A stretch of DNA of 64,000 nucleotides from Halichondria panicea. Lineage: Eukaryota; Porifera; Demospongiae; Suberitida; Halichondriidae. The translations under genes were made by a program, and so were the position numbers. The notes beneath the pieces were generated by a model. It worked only from the letters and a program-made list of their open reading frames with translations. It had not been told where the DNA came from and searched no databases. Where the stretch lies: the NCBI RefSeq assembly GCF_963675165.1, contig NC_087386.1, positions 2,544,169 to 2,608,168 of the forward strand, written 5' to 3'. Of the stretch, positions 36,635 through 46,425 are shown piece by piece (the first letter of the stretch is position 1; the number at the start of each line of letters is the position of its first letter).

Positions 36635-38070
36635 CTCTGGGTAGTTAAGGCCCGGGTCTAGCCTTAAATACCAAAATTTACACTATGTTCATACTGCTGT
36701 ATTATTTGCAATATACAGTGTATGCTGCATCAAAATGATCCAAAATGAAGCTCAATGTTTTCTTTTTCCAAAAAACTAATTCAATTATGCTGATTAGCCC
36801 CATAAATGGGGATGACGTCATGGCAGTTTTGTAAGAAGAACTACAAATGCGGACATGAAGAAGCTATAGTCTCGCACAGCCAGCCCCGGATGTTTTCTAT
36901 TTGAACGCTATAGGTCGATAACATGGGTCTGGTGAACTTCCTATGTACAAGTTGTGTCGACACGCCGAAGATTTCTCGGCGTGTTAACCGCTGCGGTCAA
37001 CTGGAGGCAAAAAGAAGGAAAAATAGTTATGCAAAGCAGCCTCATGTTGCCCAACTTGCTACAGTTTCTAGCTAAATGCAACTGACAATAATGGCTTATG
37101 CCCTAAGACTATCCCAGAAGATCACAAAGAGAGAGAAGTTCCATGGGTAGTTGTACAGAAGCAAGAGCTGAGTTGTAGATAATTAGCTTCAAGGATGTCT
37201 CCTACTAGTACTACATCTATACCTGAAACCAGCATTCCATGTTCAAGTGGCAGTATACTGCAAATAAGATTTGATTTGCATCTTTTTCTCTGAGAACTGA
37301 ATCCATGCCATTGTTGAGACCTTGAAACATAACATGCCTGGTTAAACTCAGTCTAGATCTTTCTAGTGACTCTGAGTAGTTGTAGCTTCTCTCCTTCTTG
37401 CATGTGTAGATCCATCCTGATTTGAGCACTGAGCACCGAGGACTCTCAACTATACTGTACATATAAATTTATTTGCAGAACTGTGGTTTTCACATTATTG
37501 TAACCACAATGTGGTCATCAACCATGAATAATATTATTTGTGACCACTATTTACTATCACCCACTCAAGGCTTGCACAACTCGTTGATAGGAAGTTCTCC
37601 AGACCCTATTTTTAATCGGGGCTGGTGCGAGACTATGAAGAAGCTAAGATCAAGCTTCAAAAACAAGGCTAGATGAACATCTCATAGCTAAGTACTAGGA
37701 TCCAGCTGGGGAAGAGTAAAAGTTACTGCATTCTTGAGATACACAACATAGCCTACCTCTAGAGTGGCTGTCAGAGCTAAAGAAGCCAGCATAGCTAAGG
37801 CAGTTTTGCACATATTAATTTCCCCAACTGGAAACATAATCATGACAACCTACTCTATCTTTTAAGGGCCTAAACAAGTACTCTTACCTCATGTAAGCCC
37901 ACCACTAAAGAATAGTTCCAGCAGCTAGCTAAGCAAGTACCTTGGACACGTCTTCACTTGCAATGAATAACATTAATAAACATTATGAATCTCCTTAACA
38001 CTACATAATCTACATTAAATGTTGGCAATGAATAAAATCAGTGCCTGACCCAGGCCTTAAGTACCCAGAG
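36635..38070. mobile_element. CTCTG-ended element B (about 0.66 kb core plus nested 769 bp element)
   Basis: Ends CTCTGGGTAGTTAAGG and CCTTAAGTACCCAGAG. The sister block at about 26994 has the empty site (CCAGGTTTTAGACC). Shares its interior (ATTTACACTATGTTCATACT) with element A but at a different site. Confidence 0.75.
36867..37635. mobile_element. Mutator-like non-autonomous element, 769 bp, 11-bp TSD
   Basis: Ends TAGTCTCGCACAGCCAGCCC / GGGGCTGGTGCGAGACTA, flanked by TGAAGAAGCTA at 36856-36866 and 37636-37646. Element A at about 26447 has the single target. No transposase recognised inside. Confidence 0.85.
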
Positions 38071-39074
38071 TTAGACCTATAGACCCCTTTGAAGGGGTGT
38101 ATGCATGGTGACTATAATTATAGCCAAGTTTTCGTGTCGCAGTGGAATTTAATAATTGCGTCCTGTCATTTGCGCAATGCTGCCGTACAAAGACCCACAA
38201 TCTTTCTCTACAGTAGATACTTAAGTGCACTATCATGCAAGTGAACAAAGACATAAAGACCATCAATACGATGATCCATATACACTCTATCGTGGAGCTG
38301 CACATACATGAACAATTTTGTCTATTGCACTGATTTCTGTTTCAATCAGCAGTTTCTTTGGAGATAATAATTGGAGGAATAAAGAAAGAAATAGAGGTAG
38401 TTCTGAAACCATACGTCTGAAAGGCGTGATCAATTAATAACAATGGCAATGTAACAACACCCCTTTTCAATGATTGTGCTGTACCTTTTTGTGGACTGTC
38501 ATGGATAATTTTTGTAATTCCATTGTTCAGAAGTCGACACAAAAACCTGGCTATATAGTCGCCATACGTTATTTCACCATTCAAAGTCCTTTAAAGTATG
38601 GTCTGCAAGCCTAGCCTCATCCCCACGCCCACTCCAAGAGGACTGTGTATGAGGCCCTCAATCAGTAACATACTTCCTCACAAACCTTTTTCTGTGTGGT
38701 TGATTGAACAACCGTCCTAGGTGTCACTGTCTCCTCTGTGGATGAATTCTCTGCTAGCTCATCAATTCCCTCCCCCGATATCTCCACTACTTCTTCCTCG
38801 ACTCTTTCCAAATCTTCTTCAGTGGTAGGTCTAAGTTCACTTTCGTTCTCCAACACATCTTTCTATTTGTACATGAAACATGGAACAAAACAGGGGGGGG
38901 GAACCGCCTGCACCATTTACAAATGGGGTATCTTGCAGAATAAAGTCTGAGAAGTAGATATAATAATAACTTTACCTCATTCATAAAGCCAGGTTTTAGA
39001 CTTATAGGCCTTACAAATCTCTGGGACTATTCTATGTGTGACAGGCCCAGCCTCAGAGGGTTAGATCTACTCAT

Positions 39075-39539
39075 GACTTGTCTCTTTGTTTTTGTTTTCC
39101 TGGCCACTTAGCTAGTTCACTTTTATCAGGGTTTCTCTGTTGTGTAAGCCAAATTTATGCCATGTCTATATGTAATAATGTAGATCTAGTACACGCCCTG
39201 CTTTTGTTGTTTACCAAGAACCATAATACATGTGTTATTGAGTTAATGATCTTTACCTAACCCTAGGGCCTCAGGGCGCTCAGGCACGCTATAGCCTCGA
39301 CTCCAGCCCCTTCAAGCACTCCCTCTGTTCTCATAATTATTAGAGGAACAGGGAATGAAAGGGAAAGTCCCATCATTTTCATCACAGTCATGTATATATC
39401 GAGAGCTAAACAAAATCCTGAGGACGAGGCTAATAACCCTATCAGTCCCCTATAGCTTACGCTTGGACCTAGAAGGTCAAAACTTTACAAAAGCTGCAAA
39501 TCATTGGCAGAGCCAAATTTTTCTAAGATGACCTGATAA
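39075..39539. other. Non-coding, copy of 27975-28395
   Basis: ISG12 5' flank leading into the Rab fragment, shared with block A. No gene seen. Confidence 0.5.
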
Positions 39540-39546
39540 ACTTGAG

Positions 39547-39770
39547 GCTAATTTTTATTCGCTCACGACCAGCTGTATCCCAAATTTGTAACTTGGTAAT
39601 TTTATCATCCACTTGAAAGAAACGAATGGCAAAGTCAACGCCAATGTTTGAGATGACAGGAGGACCAGGTAAAAATCCATCAGTGATTCATTTGATCATG
39701 GAGCTCTTTCCAACACTCACATCACCCACTAGGACCACTTTGAATCTCATACTCTGGAAAGAAGTATGTT
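39547..39770 (-). pseudogene. Rab pseudogene R3, N-terminal fragment
   Basis: Minus-strand frame FKVVLVGDVSVGKSSMIK, then an in-frame TGA before ITDGF, followed by [16 protein letters not shown] and [11 protein letters not shown], where it ends. Also carries Asn in switch I and Arg at the Gln position. Confidence 0.8.
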
Positions 39771-39854
39771 ATTCTAGATATAATATTTTGGCCATGCAGG
39801 TAGGGTCATCTCAATAGCATGCATGGTGCATACGTGTACGTATCCCTTACACAC

Positions 39855-40041
39855 ACAGCCAAAGATAGTGACTGGTGTAGATGAGGAGGAGTTGAGGAAG
39901 CAAATGGAAGAGCTGCAGCTGGCCGATCAAGAGGTTGCCGGGGTGATGACGTCTTAGCCTCGATTCCAGGCCGATTTTAATGCGGCCTGGAGGCTAATAA
40001 CGCCTCTGATAATGAGACAGGGGCTGAAGATGGAGACGATC
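39855..40041 (+). pseudogene. Duplicated last exon of EIF2S1, broken
   Basis: Matches 16353-16487 including the upstream intron end (TTACACACACAG) and the 3' flank, so it is a DNA-level duplication, not a retrocopy. A 1-nt deletion (GGGGATGATG to GGGGTGATG) and a 42 bp MITE (39955-39996) break the frame. Confidence 0.9.
39955..39996. mobile_element. TAGCCTCG-family element, 42 bp, 9-bp TSD
   Basis: TAGCCTCGATTCCAGGCCGA...GGAGGCTA inserted in the EIF2S1 exon copy. Flanks ATGACGTCT (39946-39954) and ATAACGCCT (39997-40005) each differ by one base from ATGACGCCT in the parent gene (about 16440). Confidence 0.9.
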
Positions 40042-40928
40042 AACATTTTTATTATTGCAAAATCGGTGTGTATAATTATGTTCATTTTGTATTTTTCATT
40101 AATTTGGAATCTGGAATCTATAACGTTTCCAATGCATGTCATGTCATAATATAGCATATCTGATTAGAATGCAATGTCAAAGTTGCTATAGGATTGCAAT
40201 TTGGCCAGGGGGAAAAGCGTGAAATCCAGCGAGAGTTATGTGCATAACTCCAATCCCATTACAATTACGTCATTCATCACACGTACACTTTTCGCGGTTT
40301 AATTTAGTTTTCCACTCTGTGTTCATGTTCATGCACTTGTGTGATGTCGTGGAACTTAAAGCAAGAACTCTGATGCACAAAGTATACACACAGGCTATTT
40401 ACACAAAACCAAAACCACATGCAGGAGAAGTTTCTAGACACCATAATTATTACAAGAATACTAAATATGGATTGACATGCAACTAAAACAACCATTAGAA
40501 CTAACACAGGAGAGTGACAGTCATAAATCACAAGCTATTTCAGGATTTCTATAGTTCTTATAATTATAAGACAATTATTTAAAAAAATAAAAATACTGTG
40601 GTAACATAACACATCATGCAGTTTTACCACAACTTGTCCGCTCTCAACCATGCATGCAGGTAACACACTTCACATAGTTCAAACCATTATAGGATAATCA
40701 GGGTCTTATGCTCAATCTCTGCATGCATGTGGTGTCTAAATTATAAGGGTGGAATTGGATCTACATGCACCCCTAGTAGTGATTATTCCAGATCTATAGT
40801 AGAAATGTCATGACACCATGCATGTATGTAAATAATGATAACATGTCAGAGTGCTCATGCTAGATCTATAGATAACAATTATTATTGTTGACACAATTTA
40901 ATAAGTGTCATCTTCAGCAGTGCAATCT
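40042..40928. other. Non-coding, duplicate of the EIF2S1 to ISG12-1 spacer
   Basis: Pieces of 16488-18734 in order, lacking the 16651-17502, 18264-18358 and 18190-18603 insertions. No gene seen. Confidence 0.6.
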
Positions 40929-42061
40929 TCACTCGGCAGTCTTGCTCTTGTTCTCCTTCTGCATGGTCGATGCTATTCCACCAGCTACTCCACCACCAAT
41001 CGCTGCTCCTGCAGTGCCTCCAGCACCAGCCAGGGCCGCAACGCCTGCAGCACTGAACCCAACAGCTCCAACAGACTGTAGTGTGGCCACAATTCCTCCA
41101 GCCACAGTGGGAGCCAAGACTGACATCATGTACGCTGCTGGTGATCCAGCTATTATCCCAGCAGCTGTGAAGCCGAGACCAGCCACTATAAGTGGTGGAG
41201 CAACAACAAAAGCAGCTCCACCCACCACAGAGCCAGCTGTAACGGTAGCCCCGGCAATGGCAGCCACCTTCCACCATTTGAGTTTCTATGGGAACATGTA
41301 GTGAATCTGTTCTACAGCAAGTCACTAAACTTCACCGTAGAAGGCCATCACTAACAAATGTCTCACATACCTTTTTTGGTGCAATTGGTTGAGCAACTGT
41401 CCCAGCTGTCTTCTCTGTGCCTGAATGCTCTGCTAGCTCATCATCACTGCCCTCCCCCGATTTCTCCACCACTTCTTCCTCGACTCTTTCCGAATCTTCC
41501 TCAGCAGTAGATATAAGTTCACTTTCATTCTCTAACTAATTATTTTCATGAAAAATGAAACAAAACAAGTGACTTTGATAAAAACTAGCCAAAGGCCAGG
41601 GTGTCAATTAGACAAAGCATATATAGAAGATAGATCTAAATCAGTAATAGTTAGACACTGTTTAGGACATGCATGACTTAGAAGCACAAAGGGCTGGTTG
41701 TAGTATCCCGAATCTAGTGAGGGTTCTACTACTAACCCTGAGAGCTTCTAAATCATGTGGAAACAGTGTCTAAGCATTTTAGATCATAGCAACCATGAGT
41801 ATCTCTAGCCAATCAGTTGAATGTTCTTATCTAATCCTTGCTACATGACTTCTAAGCGAAGTACGTGATTTTCTAAAACTTGACTAAGTAAGTACATGAT
41901 TTTCTAAGTTGAATAGAACACTTCCTCTAACCAATCCGATTGCAGTATTTATGGCTAAGATTTTGTAGATCTACATGTATCAATAAATTTACCTCCTTAG
42001 GCTTAGGCGTCTTGGGCTGTTTCATGTGTGAGAGATTGAGAGGGTTAATACATCTACTCAT
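40929..42061 (-). CDS. ISG12/IFI27-family protein, copy 4 (three exons, apparently intact)
   Basis: Exons (minus): 41993-42061 (23 aa, MSRCINPLNLSHMKQPK...), 41371-41535 (55 aa acidic), 40929-41285 (118 aa); phase 0 throughout, 196 aa. The ISG12 domain shows AGSVVGGAAFVVAPPLIVAG, GIIAGSPAAYMMSVLAPTV and VATLQSVGAVGFSAAG. Closest to copy 1, with which it shares flanks reaching back to EIF2S1, so this gene arrived by the same duplication as the EIF2S1 exon fragment. Intron 1 (41536-41992) has gained the hairpin element at 41651-41955. Ends KENKSKTAE. Confidence 0.85.
41651..41955. mobile_element. Hairpin element, copy 2, inverted
   Basis: Reverse complement of about 18190-18603, placed in intron 1 of ISG12 copy 4, where copy 1 has nothing. 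Starts TTAGACACTGTTTAGGAC, ends near GCAGTATTTATGGC. Both copies have TAATAG or ATAATAG beside the TTAGACACTG end. Confidence 0.65.
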
Positions 42062-42200
42062 GACTCTTTGTTTATCCTGCCACTTAAGCTAGTCAATGCA
42101 CTATTCAGTGTAGCAAAGTTAAGTTTGCTAGTTTTTTTGTAATCGAGGATCCATGTTATTGAGTTAATGATCTTTACCTAACCCAAACCCTTTGCATTAG

Positions 42201-42443
42201 TGTTGCCCCACTACCGTACCCCCAGGACATACTGAAATGTTGGCCCCACATAGGGGATTTGACCTGGCTTTGCGTAGTGAAGACTGCTTTTATAACCTGT
42301 TTTGATGTGTGTAACTGCTTGGGGAAAAAACCCCTGTTGACTGGGGGATTTGTACACACAATGGTGGGGGAATTTGACCTGAAGTAGTGGTCAAATCCCT
42401 CATGTTATCCCGACCCCTCCCAGGGGGTGGGGATGAGGCAACA
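42201..42443. mobile_element. Possible MITE with TGTTGCC ends
   Basis: Imperfect inverted ends TGTTGCCCCACTACCGTACC and GGGGTGGGGATGAGGCAACA, with an interior of repeated GGGGATTTGACCTG-like blocks. No clear TSD. Confidence 0.45.
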
Positions 42444-42521
42444 CATTGATTAGAGGGTCAACAAAAAATCACTGGCGGGGCCTAATTTTTCCACAGTAAA
42501 AATAATCATCACGGCACTAAG

Positions 42522-42905
42522 TCACAGAACACTGACAATTATTGTCATAGAGTTAATATCAGAATCATGGCCTCGACTTTTTTGTTCTGGTTCATTCCGA
42601 TTTGAGAGGATGTCCGCAATGCACCTCATGTCTCTAGTTAAAAAACTTTCTCTACATTCTCTCCTCAGTGTCACGACATTAGTCTCCATAAACTTGAGCC
42701 CATGTTCTTCAGCAAACATTCTTCCTCTCTCTGTGCTCACTTGTCTGCTTTCAACCAGATCACACTTGTTACCCAATACCATTATCTGAACATTTTCGGG
42801 AGAATATTCCTTCACTTCATCCAGCCATCTACTCAAACGTGTAAAGCTCAATTCATTAGAAATAATTATCGTACAATAATAAAAGTCCTGAGCACCTTCT
42901 ATAAT
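42522..42905 (-). pseudogene. Rab pseudogene R4, C-terminal half
   Basis: Begins inside the middle of the GTPase (FTRLSRWLDEVKEYSPENVQ), keeps LGNKCDL and FMETNVV, then a frame change (TLRRECRESF). The N-terminal half is replaced by POT 3'-flank sequence at about 42905. Confidence 0.8.
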
Positions 42906-43449
42906 ATGTGGTGCTTCCCAGTCTTGTCGATTGCCCTTATTGGCTAGTCTCGAGACAATTCCTCAAATGCACTTTTAGATCTGGATGCAGATGCCTCAAG
43001 GGAATTAAGTGATGTATTAAACTGTTGTCTGCATAATTATATGGATAGTATGTGTATGTAAATCTACGCAATGGTTAAGGCCAGAGATACTCATTGGTGT
43101 ATCGCCGGCTAGGAAAATAGCATAATCTTGTGGTAGATCTACGCTGTTTTCTGATGTTGTCATCTGTCTATTACATTACATGCATGTACAGTTAACATAA
43201 ATTATATGCATGTACTTCCCTTGGAGGCAACCCTGCAAAACAATAGATAAACGTTTCCCACTGAGTCCTAAAAATGAGATTCGTCAAAACATAATTATGG
43301 CTGCAATAAGGTTGGCATATCTATATGTGTGCTTATGTTGAATTAACGGGATGATTCAATAAAGCAAAGACTTAACGTGGTTATAGTAAAACAAACAGAG
43401 CATTAATTTTGTTTGGACATAATTATACTTATTGTGGTCATGTCAGTGT

Positions 43450-45035
43450 CTACTGTACATTAGCAAGGTATCGATCGTATACTTCCTCCACGACTCTGTG
43501 TGCATTGTACTCCTCGTCTCTAACTCTCCTCTTATACCAACGAGCCAGGAGGCAGTACAGGACCAATCCAAACAGACTCAGTGCAGTTAATAATGAAGGG
43601 ACAATGTGATATTGTAAATATATATGCCTTGAAATTAGTATAAATTTGATAAGGTAGTTCAGAGATAGTGAGAGAAGCAATATAAACATCACATATCCTG
43701 TGAGAAGTCCACGCATATTGTATGGTGACTGGGCACACACAAATTCCAAAATGCCATTTGTCAATAGTGCAAATACAAAACCACTGAGAGTTCCCGTGTA
43801 AAATACTGATACCCACGCATATGGACTGAATGTGATAGCCAAGTTTAGAATACTCTGTAACAGGCTAAACAGAGCTGCACCTCCAATTCGCTGGATAGAT
43901 CTAGAAACTTTGTTTCTTACCAATGGATGCAATGCAAATTCGTAAACTACTGTTGCAACAATACCACTCAACCAAGGGTTGAAACTAAAAATATATACCA
44001 TGTTTGAAGCACATTCAGTGATGTTGAGGTTGAGATAATCCTTCAGTGTTTTGTCAAACTCCGTGGATCTAGCATTGTTATAAATGCCTGCACATGCTTC
44101 TAAAATTATGAATATTGGAAAAGACAACACGAGTATTCTTAGAAAGGTTTTCACATCTTCAACTTGCTCTGTAGTGAACGGTCCACCAAATTTTGTTTTC
44201 CCCAGGTCTAATCTAGAGGGTACGTTTTCCTCCCAGTATGTGAGAGCACTGCGATAAATAGGAGCCTTGTGCTTGGCTGCAAACTTGAGAACTTGGTAGA
44301 TAGTTTTAAGGGCTTGAGGTGACTTTGGCTCTATAATTAGCCATTTTGGAGCTAGCAGAAACATTGAAGAACAAATGATCACCATACAGTGACTGAAAAC
44401 AAACTAAAAAGTTCCACTTTGTTTCTTTCCGACAATGATGTGCAATAAAGGAGCGAATTTGATAGCAATTTGGGAATCCAGCACCCGAAAATAATTGAAA
44501 ACACAAACCAACTGATAAAGCTTGAAATATTAGTGGATGAAGCATCCGGCATTTGATCTAGACCAAGCTGTAAAGCTGTCGTTATGCAAACTAAGATACT
44601 TGCTATACCCACTGCGTCTACTAGTACTAAAACGACTTCACTTGTATACTGTAGCGCAATAGAATTTAGCATGGGGAAGTAGAGAACGTGAAGGGAGCCA
44701 AATAGCAATGCAGCTAGTGTAAAATAGCTGTTTACTTTGAAGACTCTGTAGTTTCCAAGCTTGGCATCTGCTAACCATCCTAGCAGTGGGATAGCAATGC
44801 AAGTTAAACATGATAGCACTATTAGTATCAGATAAAATTCTTCCTGGATTGAATATTTGAGGAACTTTTGTCCCAAATCTGACACAAAAGACCACAAAGT
44901 TGCACTAATAAATGTAGTCCATAATAAGACAAGAAATGCTCCTTTTGAATAGAAACACCTTACTCGATAGTTGCATCTTTTTCTGCTCACTGGATTTGTA
45001 TGGCACTCCCTTGAGCTCCTGTTAGTAGATTCCAT
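43450..45035 (-). pseudogene. POT/SLC15-like transporter P2, single 1-nt frameshift
   Basis: Intronless. ATG at 45035; the first 218 codons match P3 up to FSVTV, where one T is missing (P3 TGACTTGTATGG, here TCACTGTATGG, about 44389). The remainder (311 aa) is open in the next frame to 43450 and ends ...EVYDRYLANVQ exactly like P3. Restoring that one base would give about 528 aa. Signatures GWLADAKLGNYRVF, LGLDQMPDASS and CAQSPYNMRGLLTG are all present. It is a very young pseudogene or a sequencing error in a functional gene. Confidence 0.85.
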
Positions 45036-45825
45036 TCTTCAGTAGATCTATATACTGTTGCTAATGTTAAGATTTTATGTTGGTTGATATTATTATTATA
45101 GAAACGCTTGTGAAAGTTGATTGTGCTGTTGATGAATATAGTCCCAATTAATAAACATGGTGATATAAAGGTAATACCCGATGTGTCTGTTATGTTTACT
45201 CAGTCAATCACAGCTATACATGCATCACACTGATCGTCAAGATTGCCAAGATTCTAGAGGCAATAAAACAGATATAATTTATGCATGTGCATGTGTGCCA
45301 TTATCAGATTACAGTAACATAACTATTACACAGGGTATAATAATAATGTGTACTTGATCCAGTTAATGGTGCAGCTGCATGTGCCTCTGATATGAAGTAT
45401 GATGATTACATATATAGGGTCAGGAGGTCCGATAGGGTAGATAGTCAGTTTCATGCCGGCATGCCCTCTTCTCTTTATATAAGCCCTTGGTGTGAACAAG
45501 AGCGTTGTATGTATAAATCATATACCTTTTACTTCACATGCAACGATTGCCTGATAACAATTCACTATCAGAGCATAATTATGATACATATAAGATTGAC
45601 GGTCCCAGAGCTTGTCACATTATTGTATACATGAAAAATACTATTTAAGTGAGGTGAAAAGGCTAAATATTATGGGGTGCATATCAACCAAGTGATCTGA
45701 GTTTTAACTGACCTAACTAGCTATAACTGAATGCGTGATGGATGCTTCGGAAGTTCATTTCAAAGAATCAATTAAGCTACATCTAACTGCATTGCTTATA
45801 CAATCATATATTTCAGATTTTATTG
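45036..45825. other. POT P2 upstream flank and spacer
   Basis: 45060-45300 is the conserved POT upstream block. 45300-45825 shows no gene and leads into the secreted-protein exon 3 fragment. Confidence 0.5.
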
Positions 45826-46140
45826 TGAAGATTCACCATGTATAACTTCCTTGAAGAATTGGAACAGAGGAAGATTGCTTTCAAGGACTTGCTAATAATT
45901 ATAAACATAATTATCTTTTTGATGAAGACTCTGCAGCATTCACTGGTCTCCGCAATGTAACAATTGTTCAGATTTCGTACCAGTGCAACCCAGATCATGT
46001 TCAAATAAGGGTTTGATAGCTCAATTGACATAATACCTGGGTTGTTAGAGCTGCACAATATAATTATTAGCAGTACTATTCACGGAATTGGAACAGCAGC
46101 CCGTGTCAATATCTCTGGATGGGAATTAGATTGTAGGGAA
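45826..46140 (+). pseudogene. Fragment of the giant secreted-protein gene (intron 2 end to start of exon 3)
   Basis: Aligns with about 55975-56290 (TCCGCAATGTAACAATTGTTC, CGTACCAGTGCAACCC, GTTGTTAGAGCTGCACAAT) with several indels and TGA stops. Truncated before the repeats. Confidence 0.8.
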
Positions 46141-46425
46141 TAAATGTAACGTATGTATTATACAGAGGGAGTTTAAGATGGAACTCCCCTGGGGGGTTTT
46201 CCCTAGTCTTGCACGTGTGATATATCACTCTATTCCTCAAATGCACTTTTAGATCTACATGCAGATGCCTCAAGGGAATTAAGTGATGTAAACTGTATGC
46301 ATAATAATATGGCTATATATATGTATGTAGATCTACGCAATGGTATAGAAAGGCAGAGAAACTCATTGGTGTATATCACCGGACCCTGCTACGAAAATGG
46401 GATTTGACTGGTTCTGCGCCAAAGG

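Larger units (their letters stand above)
35222..39074 (-). pseudogene. ISG12/IFI27-family copy 3, probable pseudogene
   Basis: Same four-exon layout as copy 2: exon 1 38976-39074, acidic exons 38686-38862 and 36300-36476 (59 aa each), ISG12 exon 35222 to about 35568. Two lesions: exon 1 has a CAG-to-TAG stop (copy 2 HMEQS becomes HIE-stop), and the ISG12-exon acceptor reads GATATGG instead of GATATAG, removing the AG. The ISG12 domain itself stays open and could be read from an in-frame ATG at 35581 (MLSIWKVSWWKL). Translation could also begin at the last Met of exon 1. A transposon (36635-38070) lies between the acidic exons. Confidence 0.75.

Noticed and set aside
37217-37462. 81-aa minus-strand frame inside the 769 bp element
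   Set aside because: No family recognised, no splice context, single-element location.
42181-42480. Tandem GGGGATTTGACC blocks as a CRISPR-like array
   Set aside because: Units irregular, no spacers of even length, and the genome is eukaryotic.
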